Counted from the stretch's first letter, positions 7,267-15,875 are shown. The stretch is 33,931 nucleotides of DNA from Oscillospiraceae bacterium (GCA_015064425.1 SVSF01000007.1:1-33931); one strand, 5' to 3'. The notes: generated from the sequence alone by a model not told the origin. A program made the numbers and translations.

Positions 7267-8056
7267 AACCGTATTTCTTCAAATTTTTTTGTATATATGC
7301 TTTTGGCGGAATACCCACAGCAGAGGTAAATATTTTCGAAAAATAAAGAGCATCGCTAAATCCTGAAAGCAGTGCTACATTTTTTACGCTCGTCACACCC
7401 TGCTCTACCAAAAATATCGCATGGCGGATCCTCTGTTCTTTAAGATACTGCGTGTAGTTTATACCTTTCTTCTTTTTAAACAAAGTGGATAGATATTTGG
7501 AGTCGTATCCAAGCTCCGAAGCTATGGAAGATATAGACAGATCAACATTGGTAAAGCTGTTTTGTGTAATGGAAATGACCTTTGAAATAACGTCATTGTT
7601 TTCTTTTTTTATAGGTTTCAGCTTAACAAGAGAATATAAAAGAACGCTTTCACAGACAAGGTCGATATTATCCTCGTCGGCAATGCTTTGGCACTCTGTC
7701 CAAAAAGGAATAAGTTCTTCATAGCCGTTTAAGACTGCATTGGCACCGCCTGCATCAAATCTGTAAGCAAGTTCCTCTGCCCGTCTTCCCTGAAAGGCTA
7801 TATAAAAATATTCAAGTCCGTCCAAGGATCTTACAGAGAAATCATCTCCTTCGCATACAAAGAAAAGACTGCCCTTTTCTATCGGATATTCGACAGAGTT
7901 CTTACTGAATATCCCGTTTCCCCGTATAACCAGGTTCATCGAATAATTTCCTGCAGTGTTACCTTCGGCCTGTGCCTCCATAGTTTCTTTCACGTAGTTT
8001 AAACATATCAGATCGCTTGACCTGTTGAAATTGAATTTACAAACGTTATTGTTCAA
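7265..8056 (-). CDS. AraC-family transcriptional regulator
   Basis: 263 residues: an N-terminal cupin-like sensing domain (about 20-130; VIRGNGIFSKNSVEYPIEKG is the typical jelly-roll segment), and a C-terminal double helix-turn-helix domain (about 160-260) with LSISSIASELGYDSKYLST and VKNVALLSGFSDALYFSKIF. The start is TTG at 8056, with AAAGGTG just upstream. It is divergent from the transporter-oxidoreductase pair (8242-10400), which it most likely controls, and convergent with gtrA. The effector is unknown, probably a sugar or related metabolite judging by the neighbouring oxidoreductase. Confidence 0.88.
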   Translation of the reverse strand: MNNNVCKFNFNRSSDLICLNYVKETMEAQAEGNTAGNYSMNLVIRGNGIFSKNSVEYPIEKGSLFFVCEGDDFSVRSLDGLEYFYIAFQGRRAEELAYRFDAGGANAVLNGYEELIPFWTECQSIADEDNIDLVCESVLLYSLVKLKPIKKENNDVISKVISITQNSFTNVDLSISSIASELGYDSKYLSTLFKKKKGINYTQYLKEQRIRHAIFLVEQGVTSVKNVALLSGFSDALYFSKIFTSAVGIPPKAYIQKNLKKYG

Positions 8057-8094
8057 CGCACCTTTCTCCTTAAATATAAAAATATATTGTTTAT

Positions 8095-8122
8095 ATTATA
8101 TCACGTTTCCGAAAATAAACAA
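8095..8122 (-). promoter_or_regulatory. Promoter of the AraC regulator gene
   Basis: On the minus strand TTGTTT (8117-8122), 16-base spacer, TATAAT (8095-8100); about 40 bases to the TTG start. Confidence 0.6.
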
Positions 8123-8124
8123 CT

Positions 8125-8154
8125 TATCTCCATAAAATCCTGTAATATTTCCAT
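8125..8154 (+). promoter_or_regulatory. Candidate AraC operator: direct repeats two helical turns apart
   Basis: TATCTCCAT (8125-8133) and TATTTCCAT (8146-8154) agree at 8 of 9 positions and are exactly 21 bases apart, the spacing of araI half-sites. The downstream copy abuts the -35 position of the transporter promoter. Binding is inferred. Confidence 0.5.
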
Positions 8155-8173
8155 TTTATTATCCCGGATCCTA

Positions 8174-8182
8174 TGATATAAT
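8174..8182 (+). promoter_or_regulatory. Extended -10 promoter of the transporter-oxidoreductase operon
   Basis: TGATATAAT (TGn plus perfect TATAAT, 8177-8182). The -35 position (8154-8159, TTTTAT) is poor, as expected for a promoter that needs an activator. Confidence 0.6.
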
Positions 8183-8241
8183 CCAAAAAGGATAACGAAA
8201 GATCATTCAATAAAATTTTTGAAAAGATTCCCGAGGAAAAA

Positions 8242-9093
8242 ATGTATTACGGACTTGTTATGATCTCCGTTCTTATGTTCGGAGTACAGTTTTATTTAAG
8301 CGATCAATACCGGAAGGAAAACGGAACCGGAGCAGACTCGGTATTCACATTCAGTCTGATCGGTGCTCTTGTGGGAATTCCCTGCTTTTCCGTAATAAAC
8401 GGATTTGATTTTTCCTTTACTCCTTTTGCAATCGTATGGGCTTTCGTTACCGCAGTAAACTCCATTGCCGCAAATCTCTGCACCCTTAAGTCTTTGGAAA
8501 GCTCCGATCTTTCGGTATATTCCCTCTTCTCTATGCTTGGCGGTATGATTTTACCCTTCTGTGCAGGGATATTTTTCTATAATGAGTCGGTGACTCTTGC
8601 AAAAGTTCTGTGCCTGGTTTTGGTCATCACCGCCCTTTTGATCACTCTAGACCCAAAGAAAAAGGGCGGAGAGATCTATTACGTAGGTATATTCATATTT
8701 AACGGAATGTCAGGCGTAATATCAAAGATATACGAAGATGCCCAATTACCCAAAATAAGCTCTGCAGGATATTCACTATGGACAGCCGTCATATCTGCGG
8801 TACTTTCGGCTGCTGCCATGGCCGTGTTCAAGAGAGACAAAAAGCTTCCCGGACTTAAGTCTGTGCTTTTAGGTGTAGGCGGAGGACTTCTGAACAAAGT
8901 CGGAAATCTGATATTGCTCATATCCCTGGCATATCTTCCCGCTTCCGCTCAGTATCCGATGGTAACCGGAGGCGTCATTGCCGTCTCAACGGTAATATCC
9001 ATTATCAACAAAAACAAGCCCTCTAAAAAAACTTTGGCAGCCCTTTTTATTTCACTGGCGGGGATATTGGCTCTTGTCGCCGTTCCGATATAA
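8242..9093 (+). CDS. DMT-superfamily (EamA-like) transporter
   Basis: Integral membrane protein, 283 residues, with about ten hydrophobic segments spaced through its length and the two-repeat layout of the drug/metabolite transporter superfamily. The short motifs ICTLKSLESSDLSVYSLFSMLGG (in pieces at about 79-99) and LISLAYLPASAQYPMVTGG in the second half are the paired 'A-S-ypm' segments seen in EamA repeats. The transport direction and substrate are not visible. The ATG at 8242 follows CCGAGGAAAAA. It forms an operon with the oxidoreductase 29 bases downstream, so it likely moves the substrate or product of that enzyme. Confidence 0.75.
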   Translation: MYYGLVMISVLMFGVQFYLSDQYRKENGTGADSVFTFSLIGALVGIPCFSVINGFDFSFTPFAIVWAFVTAVNSIAANLCTLKSLESSDLSVYSLFSMLGGMILPFCAGIFFYNESVTLAKVLCLVLVITALLITLDPKKKGGEIYYVGIFIFNGMSGVISKIYEDAQLPKISSAGYSLWTAVISAVLSAAAMAVFKRDKKLPGLKSVLLGVGGGLLNKVGNLILLISLAYLPASAQYPMVTGGVIAVSTVISIINKNKPSKKTLAALFISLAGILALVAVPI

Positions 9094-9122
9094 AATACAA
9101 AAAAGTGTAAAGGAGAAACACT

Positions 9123-10400
9123 ATGGACAAACGGATAATTAAAATAGGCATCTTTGGCGTTTTTCGCGGAGCTGCGTTTTATAATTCATTTCTTGCTAAC
9201 AACGCAGAAATAATTGCTGTATGCGATATGAATAAAAAAAGAACCGATGCTGCCAGATCAGTACTGGGAGAAGGTCTTGCCGTATATGATGATTTCGATA
9301 GATTCATCGAGCACGAAGGGCTTGAGGCGATCATGCTCTGTAATTATTTCTATGAGCATGCAGAATATGCGATAAAAGCACTTGAAAAGGGTATCAGTGT
9401 ACTCAGCGAATGTACCTCCAATGCTACGATGGCTGACGGCGTAGCTCTCGTAAGAGCTGCGGAAAAAAGCAAAGGCGTATATATGCTCTCCGAAAACTAT
9501 CCTTTTATTGCATCAAACAGAGAAATGAGAAACGTATACCGCGGCGGCTCCCTCGGTAAGATAATATTCGGCGAAGGGGAGTATAACCACCCGATAGATC
9601 CCGCAGATCTCTATGTGCACAAGGATCTTATCCCGTCTTCGAAGCATTGGAGATATGATACGCCAAGAACCTATTACATCACACACTCTCTTGCCCCACT
9701 TATGTATATAACCGGTGTCCATCCCGTGCGGGTCATCGCTGTTCCCGCCTTTGGCGCGGACAGAGGCGTATCCTGCGGGAAAGATGCGGAAGGAAAGATC
9801 AAGGTATATTACGGTCCTTCCGAAAAGGCAGCTATAATTACCTGTATAAATAATGACGGCTCTGTATACAGAGTGACCGGCTGTTCCACCTTCGGTGCGG
9901 ACGAAAGCACCTACAGAATATGCTGCGACAACGGACAAATGGAAAGTTTAAGAGACGGCAGCGGAAGGGTATGCCTTGCTTATAACCATTGGCAGATACC
10001 GAAAGGTAAAAATCAAATACAGTGCTATTTTCCGGATACACTTGATAAGGACGACAAACTGGCTGAGCAATTCGGTCACGGAGGCGGAGACTTCTTTGTG
10101 GTAAGAGAATTCCTGGATTGCATAAGAGAAGGCAGACAGCCGGAGTTTGACGTTTATTTTGCAACAACAATGGCATCTGTAGCTATATTGGGCCACAGAA
10201 GTCTGCTTGAAGGCGGAGTTCCCTATGACCTTCCCGACTTCAGAAAAGAAGAGGAAAGGCTTAAATACGAAAATGACCGCCTTACTCCCTTTTACGGAGC
10301 AGACGGTTCTGAACCCACTATCGCATCCTCTGCCCGCCCGGATATGTGTATGACACCCGAAGGAAGAACAAAATACGACAAATTAATGCAGGAAATATAA
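9123..10400 (+). CDS. Gfo/Idh/MocA-family oxidoreductase
   Basis: NAD(P)-dependent oxidoreductase of the sugar or inositol dehydrogenase type, 425 residues. An N-terminal Rossmann fold (about 5-125) starts with IKIGIFGVFRGAAF in place of the common GxGxxG, followed by VCDMN at the end of beta-2. The C-terminal part (about 130-400) is the dimerising beta-sheet domain, with GEYNHP and an HWRYDTPRTYYITHS segment that could shape the substrate pocket. At the usual EKP position the sequence reads SECTSN (95-100), so the catalytic lysine is replaced by cysteine. Preceded by AAAGGAGAAACACT; followed by a strong terminator. Substrate unknown. Confidence 0.87.
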   Translation: MDKRIIKIGIFGVFRGAAFYNSFLANNAEIIAVCDMNKKRTDAARSVLGEGLAVYDDFDRFIEHEGLEAIMLCNYFYEHAEYAIKALEKGISVLSECTSNATMADGVALVRAAEKSKGVYMLSENYPFIASNREMRNVYRGGSLGKIIFGEGEYNHPIDPADLYVHKDLIPSSKHWRYDTPRTYYITHSLAPLMYITGVHPVRVIAVPAFGADRGVSCGKDAEGKIKVYYGPSEKAAIITCINNDGSVYRVTGCSTFGADESTYRICCDNGQMESLRDGSGRVCLAYNHWQIPKGKNQIQCYFPDTLDKDDKLAEQFGHGGGDFFVVREFLDCIREGRQPEFDVYFATTMASVAILGHRSLLEGGVPYDLPDFRKEEERLKYENDRLTPFYGADGSEPTIASSARPDMCMTPEGRTKYDKLMQEI

Positions 10401-10406
10401 AAAGAT

Positions 10407-10446
10407 AAAATTATCCCACACCTTACGGTGTGGGATAATTTTATTT
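10407..10446. terminator. Bidirectional intrinsic terminator
   Basis: AAAATTATCCCACACC (10407-10422), loop TTAC, and exact complement (10427-10442) followed by ATTTT. Shared by the oxidoreductase gene and the convergent membrane protein gene, whose stop codon lies at its edge. Confidence 0.85.
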
Positions 10447-11271
10447 TGTAAAAATTCTTGCGGCTATATAAAGAACTGCCGACAAGCTAAACATAGCATA
10501 GCTTAATTCTCCTGTTATTCCATACAAGGCTATATTGGAACGTGCTATCAGGGAGGCGCCGTTAAGAACATTCAGCAAAGTAGCCGCAGTAGCCGCCGAA
10601 TAATAAAATTTGGGAGCAGAGCGGTCAAGCCAATATCTTGTTTCGAAAAGGAAGAACATAAGAAGGGACATTGCCGCAAAGGTGGAAAGATTCCACAAAG
10701 GACTGTTGAAGGAAACACTTACGCCAAAATAAGAAGACATAACTCTGAATATCATCTGAGCTGATAAAATAAGTCCGAAAAGGCTCATCAGAGCGCCCTT
10801 TCCTTCTCCTGCCGATACGCCAAGTGCAATAAGTGCGAAGTAGGCTAGCGAAAGCGCGGAGCTTATAATAAGTAATATCTCAAGGGCGGGAAGCTCGTTT
10901 GTATAAGCCTTAAGGTACGGGATCACTCCCGTGGCAAGTCTTATGGCAAGGTCGGCACCCAAGCATATAAAGACAAGAGCTGAGGAAAAGCGTACAGCCC
11001 GTCCGTCCTTCATCTCTTCGGGATATCCGTCTCTTTTTATAAGGAAATACGCGCTTATAGATACGAGCATAAACACCGCAAGAGCGATATAAATAATCGA
11101 GGAAGAAGAGCCGTCCCCGAAAAGCCCCGTTTCTCCGTTATAATAGCGTTTTATCTGAAAATGCTGAAGCACTGCAAAAGCAAGAGCTCCCACAAGAGAA
11201 AGTGCATATATTATCTTGCAGTAGGGAGAGGTCTTCTTTGCTTCTTCTCCGTAAGAATACTGTTGATCCAT
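10441..11271 (-). CDS. Polytopic membrane protein of unknown function
   Basis: 276 residues with about eight transmembrane segments (roughly 20-37, 58-77, 95-113, 127-150, 160-178, 192-210, 224-245 and 255-272) and short loops. I see no transport or enzymatic motif and recognise no family. The N-terminus is hydrophilic (MDQQYSYGEEAKKTSPYC). The start is supported by GGTGGAAATAAA ahead of the ATG and by a clean SigA promoter. It is monocistronic: the convergent terminator closes it and the zinc protease gene diverges upstream. Confidence 0.75.
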   Translation of the reverse strand: MDQQYSYGEEAKKTSPYCKIIYALSLVGALAFAVLQHFQIKRYYNGETGLFGDGSSSSIIYIALAVFMLVSISAYFLIKRDGYPEEMKDGRAVRFSSALVFICLGADLAIRLATGVIPYLKAYTNELPALEILLIISSALSLAYFALIALGVSAGEGKGALMSLFGLILSAQMIFRVMSSYFGVSVSFNSPLWNLSTFAAMSLLMFFLFETRYWLDRSAPKFYYSAATAATLLNVLNGASLIARSNIALYGITGELSYAMFSLSAVLYIAARIFTK

Positions 11272-11296
11272 TTTATTTCCACCGCCTTACCCCATT

Positions 11297-11325
11297 ATTA
11301 TATTACAACTAAAGAATAATTTCAA
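11297..11325 (-). promoter_or_regulatory. SigA promoter of the membrane protein gene
   Basis: Minus strand TTGAAA (11320-11325), 17-base spacer, TATAAT (11297-11302). Confidence 0.75.
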
Positions 11326-11364
11326 TATTTTTTATTTATTAATATTCCGTACACACAAAGATAC

Positions 11365-11393
11365 TTGTAAACAGAGCCAATTAAGTATATAAT
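11365..11393 (+). promoter_or_regulatory. SigA promoter of the zinc metallopeptidase gene
   Basis: TTGTAA (11365-11370), 17-base spacer, TATAAT (11388-11393), about 35 bases before the start codon. Confidence 0.7.
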
Positions 11394-11427
11394 AAGTACA
11401 GAAAATATGCTTGAAAGGAAAATAAAT

Positions 11428-12117
11428 ATGCCATACGGATACGGTTATCTCTCATATATAATTTTTATGCTCCCTGCCATACTACTCACACTTTGGGCGC
11501 AGATAAAGGTGAAGTCCACCTTCCAAAAATATTCAAAGGTGAGAAGCGGAAGAAATATAACGGGTCGGGATGCCGCAAGGGCTATCCTTGATTCAAAAGG
11601 GCTTTATAACGTAAGTATTGAACCGACAAGAGGCAATCTTACAGACCATTACGACCCGAGAGCAAACGTTATAAGACTTTCCGAGTCTACCTACAACTCA
11701 AGCTCCGTAGCAGCAATCGGCGTTGCGGCTCACGAGGCGGGTCACGCGATCCAGTATGCGGAAGGATACGGGCCTATCAAGCTCAGGACCTCCATCATTC
11801 CGGTGTGCAACAGCGCCGCAAAGACCGCGCCTTTGCTTCTCCTTATAGGACTTATCTTCGCCTCGCCCGCTCTTTTCTATGCGGGTATCATCGCATTTTC
11901 CGCCGCGGCGGTATTTCAGCTCGTTACCCTTCCCGTTGAGTTCAATGCATCTTCAAGAGCTATTGAGATCCTTGACGGCGGCGTACTTGACAGAGATGAG
12001 GCAAGAGATGCCAAAAAAGTGCTTGATGCGGCGGCTCTCACCTACGTTGCCGCTCTGGTGACCTCTCTTATGCAGATACTTTACTACCTCTCCCGCTTCA
12101 ACAGCAGAAGAAATTAA
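11428..12117 (+). CDS. YugP-like membrane zinc metallopeptidase
   Basis: Neutral zinc metallopeptidase of the Zn_peptidase_2 (YugP) family, 229 residues. An N-terminal transmembrane helix (about 8-26) is followed by a soluble domain with YDPRANVIRLSE and the zinc motif HEAGH (102-106), then a pair of hydrophobic helices (about 128-165) and a conserved LPVEFNASSRAI segment whose glutamate is the likely third ligand. A last hydrophobic stretch lies near 205-220. The start is the ATG at 11428, preceded by GAAAGGAAAATAA, giving the usual family length; an ATG 21 bases upstream overlaps that site. Physiological substrate unknown. It has its own promoter and terminator. Confidence 0.88.
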   Translation: MPYGYGYLSYIIFMLPAILLTLWAQIKVKSTFQKYSKVRSGRNITGRDAARAILDSKGLYNVSIEPTRGNLTDHYDPRANVIRLSESTYNSSSVAAIGVAAHEAGHAIQYAEGYGPIKLRTSIIPVCNSAAKTAPLLLLIGLIFASPALFYAGIIAFSAAAVFQLVTLPVEFNASSRAIEILDGGVLDRDEARDAKKVLDAAALTYVAALVTSLMQILYYLSRFNSRRN

Positions 12118-12124
12118 AATGAAG

Positions 12125-12156
12125 CAGCCGTGTGTCAGACGACACACGGCTGTTTT
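12125..12156. terminator. Intrinsic terminator after the zinc metallopeptidase gene
   Basis: CAGCCGTGTGTC (12125-12136), loop AGAC, complement (12141-12152), then TTTT. Best on the plus strand; the convergent gene ends at 12164 and may use the same hairpin. Confidence 0.8.
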
Positions 12157-12163
12157 ATTCTTT

Positions 12164-14059
12164 TCACGACTCAAACATAAGCTTTATGAAAAGTCCGCCC
12201 TGAACCGTTCTGTTTCTGAAGCCAACAACGTGGGATGTATCGCAATAATACCAGTCAGTCATGGGAACTCTCGTTCTCATAGTATCGTAAGCCGACCAGA
12301 GGCTATCCGTCAGCTTCATAAAATCTTCTTTTGTTTCCGCAAGAGATGCGACCCAAAGGAGCCAGTCGGATTTACCGTATTTTTCTCTTGAATCAAGAGG
12401 TGCTCCGTAAGGAAGGAGCTCCTTCTTGTATCTCTCGATCTCGCCCTTGTAGAAATCCTCCGTGAAAAGCTCCGTTTTCCAAAGCTTATCCCATACGGAG
12501 TTATACTTGAGAGAGAAGGTATCGGGTCTGTCGTAAGCGAGCCTGAAGCTGCCGTCGGCATTGCGTGCTCTCTCCATAAGGGATACGGCGTATTCCTTTG
12601 CCTTAAGATGCATTTCCTCTGCCTTCTTATCTTCTCCGAATCTCTTGAGTATACGGCTGTATCCTTCAATACCCATTATTGCTTTAACAGACAGATTTAC
12701 ATTATGTGCCATATGTCCCGCAAAATCGTCAGTGCAGAGCTGATTTTCGGGGTCAAGTCCGTATCTTATGAGATATTCGTTCCACTTTGTCACAGTATCC
12801 ATATAAGGTCTGACAAAATCCGTATTGCCGTCCGCCTCGCATATTGCGGCAAAAAGAATGATCATATTTCCGCATTCTTCCACGGGCATCTGTCCGTCCT
12901 TATTTATATAGACCTTCTCCTTACTTCTTTCTACCCAATACATCTGTCCGTCAAGGATCGGATACATACCGAGATCATGGGGAGCAAAGTCGAACGTCCA
13001 CTCCTTTGATGCGGCATATCTCATAACGGGGCGGAGCATACCTTTAAGAAGCTCGGTATTGTAAAGAAGGAACAGAGGTGCCGAAGGATAGGTAACGTCT
13101 ACGGTAGCCGCACAGCCTCCGGAATAACATTCTTTGGATATATAAAGAACATCTCCGTTTTTATCAAGGACAAGCTTATGAGCCGCCATGACCTGACGAA
13201 GCGCCAATAAAAGCAGTTCCGCATATTTTTCTCCGCCCTTTGCTGCGGCTTCCTTCTTCAGCTTATCGGAAAAAGCACAGCATCTTGAGAAGAGCTCATC
13301 GTAATCGTTTGCCGCTTCCGATAAAGCCGATTCCATCGTCTTTCCGCCCTTTTTCCAATACGCCTCAAGATCGTCATCAAAATATTTTATACTGTATACG
13401 TCGTCATATCCGAAGAGGAAAAGAGCATCATCCAAAAGCTCAGTCTCGCAGTATATGGCATACATACCGTTAATGACCGTATGACCGATCTCGCCTTTTC
13501 CTTTTACGCCGAGGTAGAGAAAGCCCCAGTCTATACGTATACCGTCTCCGCTTCTGCCGAGCACCTTCTGCTCACCGTTACCCATTTTCACAGCGGTTAC
13601 GCCTTCCGCTTTAACAGAGGAAGCAAGAGCTCTTCCTTCTCCCTTTGTATTGAGGACGAGTTCTTCCGATGCGGTAAATCTTACCTTTACCTTGTGATCC
13701 TTGCCATCCTTACTTTCGTAAGAGGCTTTACAGTATGCAATGGGACGCGATGCATAGTAAAGATCGTCCGTAAGCAAAGGAGATGTAAAAGTAAGGTGCA
13801 GACGTATCTCATCTGACGAACACACGATATACGTGGAATAGGCATCTATGTCCGTGCTCTCTATTCTCATTGTTTCTTCTGCATTTGTTTCATTGTAGCC
13901 TAAGAAATGATATTCCTTTCCGTCAACTGAAACTCTTCCCTGCATGGTATTGGGACTTCCCGTCCAGTGTATGGGATTTTTTAAAACAGAGCTCTCAGAC
14001 CATACTGAAAAATATGGATCTATCGTTATTATAGGTGTTGCAGGCAAACGCATATTCAT
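12164..14059 (-). CDS. Glutaminase-family protein (DUF4964/DUF5127/DUF4965/DUF1793 type)
   Basis: 631 residues with no signal peptide, so it is likely cytoplasmic. The N-terminus ITIDPYFSVWSES and HWTGSPNTMQG match the start of the fungal/bacterial glutaminase A group, and the C-terminal half carries YPSAPLFLLYNTELL, FDFAPHDLGMYP and DDFAGHMAHNVNLSVKAI, a six-hairpin-like fold also seen in glycosidases. Named family members are called glutaminases, but most bacterial ones are uncharacterised and a glycoside-hydrolase-like role is possible. The ATG follows AAGGAGAATTTTAAAAA. It shares an overlapping divergent promoter with an AraC regulator, which probably controls it. Confidence 0.82.
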   Translation of the reverse strand: MNMRLPATPIITIDPYFSVWSESSVLKNPIHWTGSPNTMQGRVSVDGKEYHFLGYNETNAEETMRIESTDIDAYSTYIVCSSDEIRLHLTFTSPLLTDDLYYASRPIAYCKASYESKDGKDHKVKVRFTASEELVLNTKGEGRALASSVKAEGVTAVKMGNGEQKVLGRSGDGIRIDWGFLYLGVKGKGEIGHTVINGMYAIYCETELLDDALFLFGYDDVYSIKYFDDDLEAYWKKGGKTMESALSEAANDYDELFSRCCAFSDKLKKEAAAKGGEKYAELLLLALRQVMAAHKLVLDKNGDVLYISKECYSGGCAATVDVTYPSAPLFLLYNTELLKGMLRPVMRYAASKEWTFDFAPHDLGMYPILDGQMYWVERSKEKVYINKDGQMPVEECGNMIILFAAICEADGNTDFVRPYMDTVTKWNEYLIRYGLDPENQLCTDDFAGHMAHNVNLSVKAIMGIEGYSRILKRFGEDKKAEEMHLKAKEYAVSLMERARNADGSFRLAYDRPDTFSLKYNSVWDKLWKTELFTEDFYKGEIERYKKELLPYGAPLDSREKYGKSDWLLWVASLAETKEDFMKLTDSLWSAYDTMRTRVPMTDWYYCDTSHVVGFRNRTVQGGLFIKLMFES

Positions 14060-14074
14060 TTTTTAAAATTCTCC

Positions 14075-14124
14075 TTGAAATTCTCATTAATTTGCATTAT
14101 AATGCATTTATAAGTAATTTTCCA
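14075..14124. promoter_or_regulatory. Overlapping divergent promoters on one 14-base palindrome
   Basis: Plus strand: TTGAAA (14075-14080), 17-base spacer, TATAAT (14098-14103). Minus strand: TATAAT (14096-14101) with a weak TGGAAA -35 (14119-14124). Both -10 elements lie in the perfect palindrome TGCATTATAATGCA (14093-14106), so only one polymerase could bind at a time. The plus-strand -35 also overlaps the ribosome binding site of the glutaminase-family gene. Confidence 0.6.
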
Positions 14125-14158
14125 TATGAAATCCAATACAAAAAGTGAGGAATACACT

Positions 14159-14962
14159 TTGATAGAGTTTGTGAAGGCTTTTTATCCGACAGATACGGAG
14201 GCTCCCATACACATAGAGCTTGCAGGAATCTCGTATCCGGATCCCAAATATCATATAAGAAGAAATATATCCAATATCTGGGTCATAGAGTACGTACTTG
14301 AGGGCATAGGCTACGTAAAGCACGGAAATAAGGTACACCAGGTTACGAAGGATACTATCTATCTGCTCCACAAGGGTGAACCCCACAATTACTACTCCGA
14401 TACCGACGAGCCTTTTTCAAAAATATTTTTAAACGTAAGAGGCTCTATATGTGAGCAGCTCATAAGCTCCCACGGCCTGTCCAATGAATATTTTTTTGAC
14501 GGCAGCGGAGTGAAAAACAGTTTTGAAAAGATCCTTTCGGTGATAAACTCAGACGATAGCGATAACGAAAAGCAGTCAACACTTCAGGGAATATTCATTG
14601 AGATACTTTCAAGGATATCCAAGGTGCATTACGAATCAATGCACAGCGAGGAAGCATTGAAGCTGAAAGATTACCTTGATTCGAATCTTTCCGGCATCGT
14701 CTCGGCAAAAGAGCTTGCACAAATAATCTTCCGCTCCCCCGACTACTGTCTGAAGCTGTTCAAACGGGAGTTTGGCATAACGCCCTATGCTTATCAGCTT
14801 GAGCGTAAGATGCAGGTAGCAAAATCTCTGCTTTCCGATACACATATGTCCGTCGGTGAGATCGCTTCAACTTTAGGATACAGCGACCTGCATTATTTTT
14901 CAAATCTTTTTAAGGAAAAATGCGGTTGCCGCCCCTTAACCTACAGAAAAAAAGAAAGATAA
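14159..14962 (+). CDS. AraC-family transcriptional regulator
   Basis: 267 residues from the TTG at 14159. N-terminal cupin-like domain (about 15-120, with HGNKVHQVTKDTIYLLHKGE and EPHNYY, typical of sugar-responsive AraC proteins), then the C-terminal double helix-turn-helix domain containing AKELAQIIFRSPDYCLKLF and VGEIASTLGYSDLHYFSNLF. The start is a choice: ATG at 14126 is in frame (278 residues) but has no ribosome binding site and lies about 16 bases from the predicted transcription start, whereas TTG at 14159 has GTGAGG eight bases upstream. Divergent from the glutaminase-family gene and likely its regulator. Confidence 0.85.
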   Translation: MIEFVKAFYPTDTEAPIHIELAGISYPDPKYHIRRNISNIWVIEYVLEGIGYVKHGNKVHQVTKDTIYLLHKGEPHNYYSDTDEPFSKIFLNVRGSICEQLISSHGLSNEYFFDGSGVKNSFEKILSVINSDDSDNEKQSTLQGIFIEILSRISKVHYESMHSEEALKLKDYLDSNLSGIVSAKELAQIIFRSPDYCLKLFKREFGITPYAYQLERKMQVAKSLLSDTHMSVGEIASTLGYSDLHYFSNLFKEKCGCRPLTYRKKER

Positions 14963-14964
14963 AG

Positions 14965-14999
14965 ACAGAGATACGTAGATCACGTATCTCTGTTTTTTA
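14965..14999 (+). terminator. Intrinsic terminator after the second AraC gene
   Basis: ACAGAGATACGT (14965-14976), loop AGATC, complement (14982-14993), then TTTTT. The convergent nucleoside hydrolase gene ends beside it. Confidence 0.85.
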
Positions 15000-15875
15000 T
15001 TTTGCTATGAGAGTACAGTAGTCCCTTATAAATTTTTCTTTGTCCGAGATCCATCTTACGGCACAGTTTACGGAGTTTCCTTCCTCGGATATCTTCGTAT
15101 AACCTTCCTCATCTACCAGGATCGGGAGTGTCTCATATTCTAACAAACTGTTATCGTATACCATATATATAGGGAGTATATCGTAGAGTATTGAAGTCTT
15201 GTCCGTAACATTAACAAAACCGAAAGTAAGCCACAGACTAAAATCACTAATAAGCACTTTTGCCACCGTATCCTCGGAATTTATAAGAGCGGCATAATCC
15301 TCTCCCGCAGCCTCGAGCAGGCTGCACACATCAAGGGGTGCTACTGTAATATCCTTATATGACCGGATGACTTTTTTCGAAGCCTCAATATCTGCAAATA
15401 CGTTATATTCTTTATCGGGAAGGGCTCCGCCGAAATATCCGCCGTATATACTTCCGAACATAGCTACCACTCTTACTTTGTTTGCAACTTCGGGCTCTAT
15501 TTCAAGCATTTTAGCAAGATTTGTCATAGGACCCAGAGCAATAACGGTAACGGGTTCATCGGAGGTCATTATAATATCCACCGCCGCTTTTACACCGTCT
15601 TCTATAACACAGCCGTAATCGGAAATAGAATAGTCCTTTCCAAACTCATACTGGTAAGGATCGCGCATAGATATATCCTCCGCCCCGATGCCGATAGGGA
15701 TGTCTTTATATCCGCATCTCGTAAGAAAACGCGCAATAAGAGCCGCTCGCTTACGAGTTTGTCCGAAAGACGAAGTAATGAGAGCAATATCTTTAGGTGC
15801 TGTCTTCAGCATATATGCCAAAGCAAAGGAGTCGTCTATATCGTCGCCGAAATCCGTATCAAATATTATTTTCAT
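14997..15875 (-). CDS. Nucleoside hydrolase (inosine-uridine preferring type)
   Basis: Hydrolyses ribonucleosides to base and ribose. The 292-residue protein begins with the calcium-binding motif DTDFGDDIDD (6-15), the hallmark of the family, and carries the VTVIALGPMTNLAKML segment (about 109-124) and the EYNVFADIEASKKVI segment that follows the active-site region. The usual C-terminal histidine motif is not obvious: the end shows a DILPIYMVYD segment instead, so base preference cannot be assigned and pyrimidine or atypical substrates are possible. It overlaps the DUF3737 gene upstream by four bases, a sign of translational coupling. Confidence 0.86.
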   Translation of the reverse strand: MKIIFDTDFGDDIDDSFALAYMLKTAPKDIALITSSFGQTRKRAALIARFLTRCGYKDIPIGIGAEDISMRDPYQYEFGKDYSISDYGCVIEDGVKAAVDIIMTSDEPVTVIALGPMTNLAKMLEIEPEVANKVRVVAMFGSIYGGYFGGALPDKEYNVFADIEASKKVIRSYKDITVAPLDVCSLLEAAGEDYAALINSEDTVAKVLISDFSLWLTFGFVNVTDKTSILYDILPIYMVYDNSLLEYETLPILVDEEGYTKISEEGNSVNCAVRWISDKEKFIRDYCTLIAK

